Source: Candidatus Binatia bacterium
GTDB taxonomy: Bacteria; Desulfobacterota; Binatia; UBA1149; CAITLU01
DNA: 64,000 bases
NCBI GenBank assembly: GCA_036493895.1
Contig: DASXOZ010000079.1
Location: 51,336 to 115,335, forward strand
Direction of reading: 5' to 3'
Below the pieces are notes generated by a model that saw only the letters and a list, made by a program, of their open reading frames with translations, searched no databases and was not told the DNA's origin. Made by a program: the position numbers and the translations under genes. This document shows, in pieces, positions 26,908 through 36,017 of this stretch (position 1 is its first letter; the number at the start of each line of letters is the position of its first letter).

Positions 26908-27894
26908 TCAGTGCCCGGTCGGCGCGTCGTTGTCGTCGTCGGGGGCGCCCGCCGGCTCGCCGGAGGTGGCTTCGGCGACCGCCTTTTCGTCGATCGAGAC
27001 GCCGCCCTTCTTCTTCAGGTCGTCGATGAATCCAGTGGTTTTCTCGCGGCGGCTGTCGCTGACGAGCTTCACCTTGATCTGGTTCTTGACCTGGTCGAAC
27101 GGCTGGATCGTGCCTTCTTCGCGGCCCGTGCGCATGATGATGTGCCAGCCGAAACGGGTCTGCACGGGCGGCGAGATGTCGCCGTCGTTCTTCAGCGCGA
27201 ACGCTGCGTCCTCGAACTCCTTGACCATGCGGCCGCGCCCGAACGTGCCGAGATCGCCGCCGCGCTTGGCGTTGCTCAGGTCCTTCGAGTACTGCGCCGC
27301 GAGCGCCGCGAACTGCGTCTTGTCCGCCTGGAGCTTCCCGTAGATTTCCTTGGCGAGCGCTTCGTTATCGACGAGGATGTGGCTGGCCTTGACCTTTTCG
27401 GTCGAGAACTCCTGCGTGTGCGAGTCGTAGTAGCTCTTGACCTGCTCGTCGGAGACCGTCGCGTTCTGCTGGTCTTCCATCACTCGCTGCACGACCAGGT
27501 GCTCTTTCAGCTCGTCGAGGCGCCGTTGCACTTCTGCGTCGCGGTCGTAGCCGCGCCGCACGCCTTCGTCGTAGATCAGGTTCGAGACGATCTTGTTCTC
27601 GATGAACTGCTTGCGGCGGTCGGGGGCCTCGTCGAGGCTCTTGCGGGCCCGCGAGTTGAGCGGTCCGAGCGCGGCACGGTAATCGCCGAGAGTGAACTTC
27701 TTGCCCTCGTAAGTCGCCAGCACCGGGCCCGAAGCCTCGCCCGGCTTGGCACTGGAAGCGGCCGGCGTGGCAGCCGGGGCCTGGGCAGTCGTCGCGGGCT
27801 GGCTGCCGCCGTCGCAGCCGGCCAGCGCCGCCGCGGCAGCAAGCGTCCAAATCGCGCGCACGGCGCGCCCCCGGGCAAAGGTCTGTTGCGGCAT
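26908..27894 (-). CDS. PpiC/parvulin-type peptidyl-prolyl isomerase lipoprotein
   Basis: 328-aa predicted lipoprotein foldase. Start 27894 has GGAG about 7 nt upstream; the lipobox LAGC sits near residue 27 after a hydrophobic run (IWTLAAAAALAGC). An Ala/Pro/Thr linker leads to a SurA-like N-terminal helical region. A parvulin domain follows (about 170-265: KVKASHILVDNEALA, FAALAAQYSKDLSNAKRGGDL, FGWHIIM). A charged C-terminal helix carries an acidic end. It assists folding of exported proteins at the membrane surface. It lies 177 bp after selD on the same strand and may be transcribed separately. Confidence 0.9.
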   Translation of the reverse strand: MPQQTFARGRAVRAIWTLAAAAALAGCDGGSQPATTAQAPAATPAASSAKPGEASGPVLATYEGKKFTLGDYRAALGPLNSRARKSLDEAPDRRKQFIENKIVSNLIYDEGVRRGYDRDAEVQRRLDELKEHLVVQRVMEDQQNATVSDEQVKSYYDSHTQEFSTEKVKASHILVDNEALAKEIYGKLQADKTQFAALAAQYSKDLSNAKRGGDLGTFGRGRMVKEFEDAAFALKNDGDISPPVQTRFGWHIIMRTGREEGTIQPFDQVKNQIKVKLVSDSRREKTTGFIDDLKKKGGVSIDEKAVAEATSGEPAGAPDDDNDAPTGH

Positions 27895-28071
27895 CTTGAT
27901 CTCCATCAGTGTGTGTCGAGTGCGGACTGGCCCGCAGGTCCGGATGAGTCGGATCATGCAGCGATCCGCGCGCGGTTTCCACGTCGCGGTCCGCCCGCGG
28001 CCGATGCTTCGACCGACCGGCCCGGCGGCCCGCAGAGCCGCAGCGGGATCCCGGGAGGCCGCGCAGCGGCC

Positions 28072-29199
28072 TCAGGAAATGTGAACCACGACGCGGGAGC
28101 CGCGCGGCTTCGGCACGACCTGCCCGATGATCGACGGCCGCAGGCCCTTGCGGTGCAGCGCCAGTTCGAAGTCTTCGGCCTTTTTCGGCGGCAGGGCGAC
28201 CAGCAGCCCGCCGGAGGTCTGGGGATCGACCGCCGCCTGGGCCAGCGCGGGTGCGACGTCCTTTCCGATCGACAGCCTGGCGCCGAGCCACTCCCGGTTG
28301 CGGGCGGCGCCGCCGGTCACATAGCCGTCCTCGGCCAGGCGAGCCGTACCGGGCAGCAGAGGCAACTGGGCCGATTCGATCTCGAAACGCACGCTGCCGG
28401 AGGCCTCGGCCATTTCCGTCGCGTGGCCTGCCAGCCCGAAACCCGTGACGTCGGTGCACGCGTGGGCGCCGTAGCGAACGAGCATCGATCCTGCGACGTC
28501 GTTCAGCTCGATCATCGACGCAATCGCGAACGCTTCCTCCTCGGGCTTTGCGACCTGCTTCTTGATCGCGGTCGAGATGATGCCCGTGCCGAGGGACTTC
28601 GTGAGCACGAGAAGGTCGCCGGCGCGCGCGCCGCCATTGCGCACGATGCGCTTGGGATGAATCGTTCCTGTCACTGCCAGCCCGTACTTCAGCTCGTCGT
28701 CCATTACCGAATGCCCGCCGATCAGTACGGCGCCGGCCTTCTTCACACGGTCGGTCGCGCCTTCGATGATGCGCGAGAGCACCGACAGCGGAAGCTTCTT
28801 CGCCGGAAACGCGACGATGCCGAGCGCGACCAGCGGTTTGCCGCCCATCGCGTAGACGTCGCTCAGCGCGTTGGCCGCAGCGACCTGACCGAACACGAAC
28901 GGGTCGTCGACCATCGGCGGAAAGAAATCGACGGTGGCAACGAGCGCGCTCGTCGAAGACAAACGATAGACGCCGGCATCGTCGGAGGTCTCGGTCGCGA
29001 CCAGCACGTTTTTGTCGCGCAGCACCGGGATTCCGGCCAGAACCTGTCGCAGGTCGGCGGGGCCGAGCTTGCACGCGCAGCCTCCGGCGCCGACTTCGGC
29101 CGTCAGCCGGATGCGCGGCTTCGGCGCGGCGCTCGCGCGGCGCGCATTCTTCTTTGCGGCCGCCTTTTGCGACGCCGCCTTTCCCTTCTTTGCTGCCAT
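28072..29199 (-). CDS. selD: Selenide, water dikinase (selenophosphate synthase)
   Basis: 375 aa. Makes selenophosphate from selenide and ATP for tRNA-Sec charging. Seen: active-site segment GGCACKLGP (two Cys, no Sec codon), a PurM-like ATP fold with VDFFPPMVDDPFVFGQVAAANALSDVYAMGG, and the later TDVTGFGLAGHA and DPQTSGGLL motifs. The ATG at 29199 starts a Lys/Ala-rich tail of about 30 residues (AAKKGKAASQKAAAKKN) absent from the minimal enzyme. It is the last gene of selA-selB-selD, 19 bp after selB. Confidence 0.97.
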   Translation of the reverse strand: MAAKKGKAASQKAAAKKNARRASAAPKPRIRLTAEVGAGGCACKLGPADLRQVLAGIPVLRDKNVLVATETSDDAGVYRLSSTSALVATVDFFPPMVDDPFVFGQVAAANALSDVYAMGGKPLVALGIVAFPAKKLPLSVLSRIIEGATDRVKKAGAVLIGGHSVMDDELKYGLAVTGTIHPKRIVRNGGARAGDLLVLTKSLGTGIISTAIKKQVAKPEEEAFAIASMIELNDVAGSMLVRYGAHACTDVTGFGLAGHATEMAEASGSVRFEIESAQLPLLPGTARLAEDGYVTGGAARNREWLGARLSIGKDVAPALAQAAVDPQTSGGLLVALPPKKAEDFELALHRKGLRPSIIGQVVPKPRGSRVVVHIS

Positions 29200-29218
29200 G
29201 CGTCTCCTCGGCTGCGGC

Positions 29219-31141
29219 TCAGTTTCGCGCTGCGCTGCGGCGCAGGCGGCGGACGTCCCCGACGCGGATCGTGAGGCCGCTGCGGTCGAACCAGTCGAGC
29301 AACGGTATACCGTACTTGCGGGAAGCGGCAATGAGGTCGCGAAACGCGGCCGCCGTGATCTCGCTCTCACGCTCGAGGTAATCCTTCAGCTTCGCGGCGA
29401 TCTCGTCGAGGCGCTGCGGCGCGAAGAACAGCTCCGGGGCCACCTTGACGAGGCGGCCCTGCAGCAGCAGCACCGCGGCAACTTTCGCGATGCGTTCGGG
29501 CGGCGCGGACATTTCGTCGGCCAGTTCCTTCACCATCGGTGGCATCGACCCGGCCTCGTCGATGCGTTCGAGCACGCGAAGAGCGAGTCCCTCGTCGCCG
29601 CCGCCGAGCGAGGCGGCATGGCCGCTCGTATGAACGACGTTGCCGCGGCGCACGAGCGTGCCGCCGCCTTCGAGCCGGTCCACGAGCAGCCGGAACGTCT
29701 TCGCATCCAGCGGCGGCTTCGCGCTCGTGCGAAGCTGTTCGAGGTCGATGCCGGAAAGCTCGGGATGGGCGCTTTCCCACGCGCGCACCGACGTCGTGAT
29801 TCGCTCCAGCGCCGCGGCAAGCTTGGCGGATGTCACGAGCATCTCCGGTGCCGCGAGGCCAGGCAAGACCGTGATGCCGTCGCCTGCCGCTGCCAGGGCG
29901 ACGGCTTGCTGCGCCGAGGTGCGGATCGCGCGCGAAGCCTGTTCCGGGGCCAGGCCCACGGCGTCGGTCATTGCGAGCGTCGTGCGAAGACGCGCCGCCG
30001 CGTCCCCGCTTTCGATCACGTGCAGGTGCGGACCGACGTCGCCGTCGGCCCTGCGGTGGCGCGCCGCGTGAGCGACGAGCACGACGCCGCCGCCGAGCGT
30101 GTGCTCGGCTGTCTCGTCGCGGATCACGAAGCGATCGCCGGCCTGCGCAACCAGCGGCTCGGCCAGCACGAGCTGCGCAAATGCGCTCGAGCGCGGCGCA
30201 ACTTCGTCGATGCCGTCGAGCCACACCAGGCGAGCCGTCGACTGGCTGGCGCAGTGGTGTACCCGCACGCGGCAGTGCGAAGAGACGGTGCGCCGTGCCA
30301 GGGGCCGGATCTCGATGCGCGCATCGATTCGCGACGTAGGCTCGAGCGCCGCATCGGTGGTGATCGTGTCACCGCGTTCGATTTCGTCGCGGGCGATGCC
30401 GGCAAGGTTCAGCGCGACGCGCTCGCCCGCCGCAGCCTCCTCGGCGGCGCTGCCGTGCACCTGGATCTCGCGCAGCCGTGCTCTGCGCGCCGAAGGCAGG
30501 ATGCAAACTTCGCTGCCGGCGCGGATGCTCCCCCCGATCGCCGTCCCGGTCACGACCACGCCGTGGCCCTTCATCACGAACACGCGGTCGACGGCAAGGC
30601 GGAACGCCTCGTCGCTTTTTTTCGGTACGAGCGATTTCAGGCTGCCAGCGATGAGGTCGCGCAGCGCTTCGATTCCCGCTCCGCTGCGTGCGCAGACTTC
30701 GACGACCGGCGCCCCCTCCAGGCGCGTGCCGGCAGCCAGAATCGCAATCTCCTCGCGGACCTCGGCAATGCGGTCCGCCGAGGCGACGTCGCACTTGGTG
30801 ACGACGAAGATCGCCTTGTCGAGCCCGAGCAGGTGAACGATTTCGAAGTGCTCTTCGGTCTGCGGCATCACGCCGTCGTCGGCAGCGACGACGACGACGA
30901 CGAGGTCGAAGCCGTGGGCTCCAGCCAGCATCTGGCGGATGAAGCGCTCGTGGCCGGGTACGTCGATGACGCCAATGCGGCCGATGGCATCCAGATCGAG
31001 GTGGGCGAACCCGAGCTCGATCGAAATGCCGCGTTCTTTCTCTTCAGGAAGACGGTCGGTCTCGATCCCGGTCAGCGCCTTGACGAGCGCCGATTTGCCG
31101 TGATCGATGTGGCCGGCGGTGCCGACGATGGCGCGGATCAT
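29219..31141 (-). CDS. selB: Selenocysteine-specific elongation factor
   Basis: 640 aa. GTPase that brings Sec-tRNA-Sec to UGA codons marked by a SECIS hairpin. Seen: P-loop AGHIDHGKSALVKALTG, DVPGHERFIRQM, TKCD, EF-Tu-like beta domains, and a C-terminal region of about 280 aa that matches the winged-helix SECIS-binding part (ending in YGIPLLDWFDRSGLTIRVGD). Start at MIRAIVGTAGH (31141), 19 bp after selA. The length matches the family. Confidence 0.97.
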   Translation of the reverse strand: MIRAIVGTAGHIDHGKSALVKALTGIETDRLPEEKERGISIELGFAHLDLDAIGRIGVIDVPGHERFIRQMLAGAHGFDLVVVVVAADDGVMPQTEEHFEIVHLLGLDKAIFVVTKCDVASADRIAEVREEIAILAAGTRLEGAPVVEVCARSGAGIEALRDLIAGSLKSLVPKKSDEAFRLAVDRVFVMKGHGVVVTGTAIGGSIRAGSEVCILPSARRARLREIQVHGSAAEEAAAGERVALNLAGIARDEIERGDTITTDAALEPTSRIDARIEIRPLARRTVSSHCRVRVHHCASQSTARLVWLDGIDEVAPRSSAFAQLVLAEPLVAQAGDRFVIRDETAEHTLGGGVVLVAHAARHRRADGDVGPHLHVIESGDAAARLRTTLAMTDAVGLAPEQASRAIRTSAQQAVALAAAGDGITVLPGLAAPEMLVTSAKLAAALERITTSVRAWESAHPELSGIDLEQLRTSAKPPLDAKTFRLLVDRLEGGGTLVRRGNVVHTSGHAASLGGGDEGLALRVLERIDEAGSMPPMVKELADEMSAPPERIAKVAAVLLLQGRLVKVAPELFFAPQRLDEIAAKLKDYLERESEITAAAFRDLIAASRKYGIPLLDWFDRSGLTIRVGDVRRLRRSAARN

Positions 31142-31160
31142 CGCGCTGCGACTGCGCAAA

Positions 31161-32603
31161 TCATTGATCGGCCCAATTCGCGTCAGGCCGGGGCCAGTGC
31201 GGCACGAGGTCGTGCGGGTCGTCGATCGTGCGCAGGTCGAGAACGAAACGGTCGTCGTGAATGCGACCGAGGATCGGCGGCTGCGAGGCGCGGAAGCGCT
31301 GCTCGATCGCGGCTGCGGTAAGACCGTCGGCCGCTACCGCGATCGCAAGCGACGCAATGGCGACGTTCGGCTGGGACCCGCTGCCGGTTTCGGCGCGACT
31401 TTCCACCAGCTCGAAGGCCCAGCGCGGTCCGAGCCGCGCGCCCAGAAGACCGAGCGCTTCTTCGCCGACGCGCCGCAGCTCTTCGAGCCCGCGCCGCAGG
31501 TAGCGAAGCGTCGGTATTTCCTGCTCAGGCCGCGGCGAGAAGCGGTACACGCGCAGCGTCGCCTCCAGCGCCGCCAGCGTCATCTTGTCGCAGCGCACCG
31601 CGCGCTTGAGAGGACTGCGGCGCAGGCGCTCGACGATGTCACGGCGTCCAGCCACGATCCCGCATTGGGGCCCGCCGAGAAGCTTGTCGCCGCTGGCAAG
31701 CACGAGGTCGGCGCCGGCGCGAAGGCTGGCCGCGATCGTCGGTTCGGGCGCAAGGCCGAGAGCGGAAAGGTCGACGACCGCACCGGAACCGAGATCCTCG
31801 ACAACGACGATACCCGCGTGCTGCTTCGCGAGCTTCGAAAGCTCCGCGAGATCCACCGAAGACGCGAAACCGACGATGCGATAGTTGCTCGCGTGCACTT
31901 TCATCAGAAGCGCAGTGTCCGCGCCGATGGCGTCGCGATAATCGGCAGGATGCGTGCGGTTGGTGGTGCCGACTTCGCGAAGCACGGCGCCACTGGCCTT
32001 CATGATTTCCGGAATGCGAAACGAGCCGCCGATCTCCACCAGCTCGCCGCGCGAGACGACGACTTCGCGCGAGGCAGCAAGCGTGTGCAGTGCCAGCAGC
32101 ACGCCGGCGGCATTGTTGTTGACGACAGTCGCGGCCTCAGCGCCGGTCAGCGCGCAAAGGTGCTCCTCGACGAGGAGGTCGCGATCGCCTCGGCCTCCCG
32201 TCGCCAGGTCGTACTCGAGGTTGACGGAAGCACCCGCGGCGAGCGCTGCGGCCTCGATCGCGGCGTCGCACAGCACTGCGCGACCGATGTTCGTGTGAAG
32301 AACGACGCCGGTAGCGTTGATCACCCGCGTGAGCGCCGGAGCGGAAGACAGTGCGAGCATGCGCTCCGCGATCGACGCGACCGCGGCGGCCGTGAGCTCG
32401 GAATCGGCAAGTTCCTCGCCGGACCGCAGGCGTTCGCGGAGTCCGGCAAGCGCGCGCCTGGCGGCGTCCAGCACCGCCGGGCGCGAAAATTCCTTCAGCG
32501 CAGCGCCGCCCTCCCCGCCGAGCACCGCTTCCACCGACGGCAGCCGCGCCGCCCGCACATCGACGGGCACGTTCCCGGAAGGCTCTTTCGCAGCCGTACG
32601 CAT
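31161..32603 (-). CDS. selA: L-seryl-tRNA(Sec) selenium transferase
   Basis: 480 aa. PLP enzyme converting Ser-tRNA-Sec to Sec-tRNA-Sec. Seen: RVINATGVVLHTNIGRA, VVNNNAAGVLL, GGSFRIPEIM, EVGTTNRTH and the PLP-lysine motif LASGDKLLGGPQCG. The N-terminal domain (RLPSVEAVL) is intact. ATG 32603 is the chosen start. First gene of selA-selB-selD; a dispersed 73-bp repeat lies about 100 bp upstream. Confidence 0.97.
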   Translation of the reverse strand: MRTAAKEPSGNVPVDVRAARLPSVEAVLGGEGGAALKEFSRPAVLDAARRALAGLRERLRSGEELADSELTAAAVASIAERMLALSSAPALTRVINATGVVLHTNIGRAVLCDAAIEAAALAAGASVNLEYDLATGGRGDRDLLVEEHLCALTGAEAATVVNNNAAGVLLALHTLAASREVVVSRGELVEIGGSFRIPEIMKASGAVLREVGTTNRTHPADYRDAIGADTALLMKVHASNYRIVGFASSVDLAELSKLAKQHAGIVVVEDLGSGAVVDLSALGLAPEPTIAASLRAGADLVLASGDKLLGGPQCGIVAGRRDIVERLRRSPLKRAVRCDKMTLAALEATLRVYRFSPRPEQEIPTLRYLRRGLEELRRVGEEALGLLGARLGPRWAFELVESRAETGSGSQPNVAIASLAIAVAADGLTAAAIEQRFRASQPPILGRIHDDRFVLDLRTIDDPHDLVPHWPRPDANWADQ

Positions 32604-32700
32604 GGCCGCGCATCCTGCCTCGCGTCGCGACCCTCCACAACATTCACCCCTCAATTTCCCGAGGCGAGAAATTTCGATCCTTCTCGGCGTCCGACCGCAA

Positions 32701-32773
32701 CTCTCGAAGCACGTATCTGCGAGCCGGGCGCCGAGAAGGGTCCAGATGCGAGGCGGAGGCGCGTGAGTGAGCG
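32701..32773 (+). repeat. 73-bp dispersed repeat, copy 1
   Basis: This block matches 63889-63961 at 65 of 73 positions by eye, without gaps. Common parts include CTCTCGAAGC, GAGCCGGGCGCCGAGAAGGG and CCAGATGC. It is followed by a GGCGTAC...GTACGCC hairpin (32778-32796) and flanked on the left by CCTTCTCGGCGTCC, partly complementary to the repeat, so a larger fold is possible. It lies in the 288-bp gap between divergent selA and cca. Confidence 0.85.
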
Positions 32774-32891
32774 CAGGCGTACTTCCTGTACGCCGGAGCG
32801 AACGAAGCGCCGACAACGAAGCAGATGGGCCCTTATCGGCGTCCGGCCCCCCGGTTTGACCTCGTCCGCAAGGCTGTGGGAGCATCGCCGG

Positions 32892-34229
32892 ATGTCCACG
32901 GCAGCCTCCAATGCGCTGCGCGACGAAGCGGTCGCGATCGTTCGACGCCTGCAGCAGGCCGGGCACCAGGCGGTGTTCGCCGGCGGCTGCGTGCGCGACG
33001 AGCTGCTCGGGCTGCCGCCGTCGGACTACGACATCGCCACTTCGGCAAGGCCCGAAGAGGTCGAACACCTGTTCGACCGCACGCTCCCGATCGGGCGCCA
33101 GTTCGGGATCCTGCTCGTTGACGGCGGCGAACATCACTTCGAAGTGGCGACGTTCCGCCGCGACTCCGTTTACATCGACGGGCGGCGGCCGGTTTCGGTC
33201 GAGTTCAGCGACATCGAGACCGATGCGCGACGCCGCGATTTCACGATCAACGCGATGTTCGAGGACCCCGTGGCCTCGCGCGTGCTCGACTTCGTCGGTG
33301 GACGGGAGGACCTCGAGCGGCACCTTCTTCGTGCGGTCGGCGACGCGTCCGAGCGTTTTTCCGAGGACTCGCTGCGCCTGCTGCGCGCGGTGCGCTTCGC
33401 GTCGCGTTACGATCTCGTGATCGATGAAGCGACGTCGAGCGCGATGGCGGCTCTCGCGCCGAGCATCGCGCGCATCTCGGCCGAGCGCATCGGAGAAGAG
33501 ATCGTCCGCATGCTCACGGAGGGGGCCGCACGCCGCGCGTTCGAGTTGCTCGACGCAACGGGGCTGCTCGCGCCGGTGCTTCCGGAGATTTCCGCGATGA
33601 AGGGCTGCCTGCAGTCGCCCGACCACCATCCCGAAGGCGACGTGTTCGTGCACACGATGACCTGCATCGGGCACCTGCCCGCCGGCTGCAGCGAGACGCT
33701 CGCGTTCGGCGTGCTGCTCCACGACGTCGCCAAGCCGCCGTGCGCGGGTGTTCGCGACGACGGCCGCCGCACGTTCTACGGTCATACTCGCGACGGCGCC
33801 CAGATGAGCGAGGACATCCTTCGCCGCCTTCGCCGCAGCCGCCAAACGATCGAGCGCGTGCGCTTCCTCGTCGAGCAGCACCTGCGTCACTGCTCGGCGC
33901 ACCAGATGAAACCGGCCACGCTCAAGCGCTTCCTGCGCCAGGACGGCATCGAGGAGCTGCTCGCTCTGACGCACATCGACGCGCTGTCCTCCAACGGCGA
34001 TCTTTCGCACTGGCAGTTCTGCCGCGATGCGCTCGCCTCGCTGGCGGAGGAGCAGATTCGTCCTGCGCGCCTGATCGGCGGCCAGGAGTTGCTGGCGCTC
34101 GGACTTTCCCCCGGGCCGCGTTTCCGCAGCATCCTGGCGGCGGTGGAGGACGCCCAGCTCGAAGGAAAGCTGTCCTCGCGCGAGGACGCGCTCGAGTTCG
34201 TGAAACGTTTCCTCGAAGCCGACGGCTGA
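32892..34229 (+). CDS. cca: CCA-adding enzyme / tRNA nucleotidyltransferase with HD domain
   Basis: 445 aa. Class II nucleotidyltransferase that builds or repairs tRNA CCA ends. Seen: GGCVRDELLGLPPSDYDIATSA with the catalytic DxD, RRDFTINAMF, LLRAVRFASRYDL, and a C-terminal HD domain (GVLLHDVAKPP, then HTRDGAQM). A poly(A) polymerase cannot be excluded, but the tRNA genes in this window already encode CCA, so a repair role fits. ATG 32892 (MSTAASNALRDEA). Confidence 0.93.
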   Translation: MSTAASNALRDEAVAIVRRLQQAGHQAVFAGGCVRDELLGLPPSDYDIATSARPEEVEHLFDRTLPIGRQFGILLVDGGEHHFEVATFRRDSVYIDGRRPVSVEFSDIETDARRRDFTINAMFEDPVASRVLDFVGGREDLERHLLRAVGDASERFSEDSLRLLRAVRFASRYDLVIDEATSSAMAALAPSIARISAERIGEEIVRMLTEGAARRAFELLDATGLLAPVLPEISAMKGCLQSPDHHPEGDVFVHTMTCIGHLPAGCSETLAFGVLLHDVAKPPCAGVRDDGRRTFYGHTRDGAQMSEDILRRLRRSRQTIERVRFLVEQHLRHCSAHQMKPATLKRFLRQDGIEELLALTHIDALSSNGDLSHWQFCRDALASLAEEQIRPARLIGGQELLALGLSPGPRFRSILAAVEDAQLEGKLSSREDALEFVKRFLEADG

Positions 34230-34236
34230 GCCGGAG

Positions 34237-34384
34237 TTTCTGGCCGATCAGCCTGCGGCTGATCCTTCCGGCCGATCAGCCTGCGGCTGATCTTTCTGGC
34301 CGATCAGCCTGCGGCTGGTCCTTTCGGCCGATCAGCCTGCGGCTGGTCTTTCTGGCCGATCAGCCTGCGGCTGGTCTTGTTCAG
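34237..34384. repeat. Five-copy 28-bp tandem array of small hairpins
   Basis: Units start near 34242, 34270, 34298, 34326 and 34354 with exact 28-bp spacing. Each contains GATCAGCCTGCGGCTGATC or its GGTC variant, which folds into an 8-bp stem with a TGC loop. The variants change A-U to G-U pairs, so pairing is kept. The array fills the whole gap between convergent cca and pepA and touches the pepA stop. It probably works as a bidirectional 3' end or mRNA stabiliser. Confidence 0.93.
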
Positions 34385-35847
34385 CCGATCGAATCGAGCC
34401 ACGCGAGCAGGAGGCGAATTCCGAAGCCGGTGCCACCCTTCGGAAGGTATTGCAGCGAGCGCTCGCTGTAGGCCGTCCCGGCGATGTCGAGGTGAGCCCA
34501 CTTCGTCTTGCCGACGAAGTGGCGCAGGAAAAGAGCTGCGCTGATCGTCCCCGCAAATCCGCCGCCGATGTTGCGGATGTCGGCGACCGACGAGCGGATG
34601 TCTTCCTCGTAGTCCTCGACCAGCGGAAGCTGCCACAACGTCTCGCCGGTGCTGGCGCCGCACTCGATCAGCTTGTCGACGAGGCGCTGGTCGTTGCCCA
34701 TCACTCCGGCAATGCGCGTCCCGAGCGCGACGACGCAGGCACCCGTCAGCGTAGCCGCATCGATGATGCAGTCGGGCTCGAGCTCGGTCGCAAGACAGAG
34801 CGCATCGGCGAGCACGAGGCGGCCCTCCGCGTCGGTGTTGAGCACTTCGGCCGTGGTGCCGTTGCGAAAACGGATCACGTCGCCTGGCTTCTGGGCGCCG
34901 CCGCCGGTCATGTTTTCGGCCGCCGCGACGAAGCCGTGGACTTCCACCGACGGCGCCAGGTGCGGCAGCGCCTTCATGATGCCCATCACCATGGCGGCGC
35001 CGGACATGTCGATCTTCATCGTCTCCATCGACTTGGCCGGTTTGAGCGAAAGACCTCCGGAATCGAACGTGATGCCCTTGCCGACGATCGCAACCTTCGC
35101 GCGCGCGCGGCGCGCGGGCTTGTAGACGAGCTTGATCAGCGCGCCGCCGTGACGGCTTCCGGCCGAAACGCCGAGGATGCCGTTCATCTTCTCGCGGCGC
35201 AGCCTTTCGCCCTGCCACACTTCGCAGCGCACGCGGCTGCCGCGCGCGAGCGTGCGCGCGACAGAAGCCAGGTGGGAAGGAACCTTGACGCCCGGGGTCT
35301 CGTTGACGAGGTCGCGTGCCATCGCGACCGCCTCGCAAACCGCGCGCACGCCGTCGATGGCATCGCGCGAGCGCGCTCCGTCGGCGAGCGACGGTGACGA
35401 CAGCACCAGGCTCTTCGGGCCCGCGTACGAGCCGTTCTTTTTCGTGCGGTACTTGTCGTACGAGTAGCCCGCCAGCGTGAAGCCTTCGACGATGGGCACG
35501 AGCACGTCCGCAGGCTTGTCGGCGTCGTCGATCGCAAACGCGACCGTCGCGGCGCGCACCGATGCCGCGGTGGCACGCACTGCCGCGGCAGCGCGCCGCC
35601 AGCTCTCCGCCGATTTGCCGTCCCCGACGCCGACGAGCAGCAGGTCGTGGTGGTCGGCCTGCACGAGAATCGTGGAGCCGGCTTTTCCTTTGAACGAAAG
35701 GCGTTTCGCGCGCCGGACGGCTGCATCGTGCGCGGCCTTGGCAAGCTGCGCGACGGCGCCACCGGTTTCCTTGCCCTCGCGGACGGCAACGGCAACGAGC
35801 TCCGCGGAAGCCTCCGCGGCCTTGAGACGGGCGACCTTGATGATCAT
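34381..35847 (-). CDS. pepA: Leucyl aminopeptidase, M17 family
   Basis: 488 aa. Two-metal cytosolic aminopeptidase. Seen: GKGITFDSGGLSLKP, MKIDMSGAAMVMG, and the family signature NTDAEGRLVLADAL with metal ligands; the C-terminal catalytic domain is complete. The N-terminal domain is typical but rich in Ala/Arg. ATG 35847. It is convergent with cca across the hairpin array. Confidence 0.95.
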   Translation of the reverse strand: MIIKVARLKAAEASAELVAVAVREGKETGGAVAQLAKAAHDAAVRRAKRLSFKGKAGSTILVQADHHDLLLVGVGDGKSAESWRRAAAAVRATAASVRAATVAFAIDDADKPADVLVPIVEGFTLAGYSYDKYRTKKNGSYAGPKSLVLSSPSLADGARSRDAIDGVRAVCEAVAMARDLVNETPGVKVPSHLASVARTLARGSRVRCEVWQGERLRREKMNGILGVSAGSRHGGALIKLVYKPARRARAKVAIVGKGITFDSGGLSLKPAKSMETMKIDMSGAAMVMGIMKALPHLAPSVEVHGFVAAAENMTGGGAQKPGDVIRFRNGTTAEVLNTDAEGRLVLADALCLATELEPDCIIDAATLTGACVVALGTRIAGVMGNDQRLVDKLIECGASTGETLWQLPLVEDYEEDIRSSVADIRNIGGGFAGTISAALFLRHFVGKTKWAHLDIAGTAYSERSLQYLPKGGTGFGIRLLLAWLDSIG

Positions 35848-36017
35848 GCGGCTCCCTGTGAAACCTGCGCAGCGAAGAGCGTACGCGGCAACGCGCGATT
35901 CATAGCGTGGTCGCCGCGCCGAGTCTCACGGCGCAGCTTGCGGCACGCAGTGCGAGCCGGGAATCAGCCGCCGAAAACGGTCACGCCGCATCGCGGCGTC
36001 GCCGGGCGCAGCCTGCG

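Noticed and set aside
24010..29274. A 1750-codon open frame on the plus strand
   Set aside because: It runs in a wrong frame through the S41 protease and antisense through the parvulin gene and selD; composition is Arg/Ala-rich with no domains.
34237..34384. CRISPR array
   Set aside because: Units are contiguous with no spacers and each is a palindrome.
34230..34471. Repetitive peptide (repeated ISLRL.. ADQPAA) read through the 28-bp array
   Set aside because: 28 bp is not a multiple of three, so the peptide only reflects the repeat in shifting frames; no start or ribosome site.
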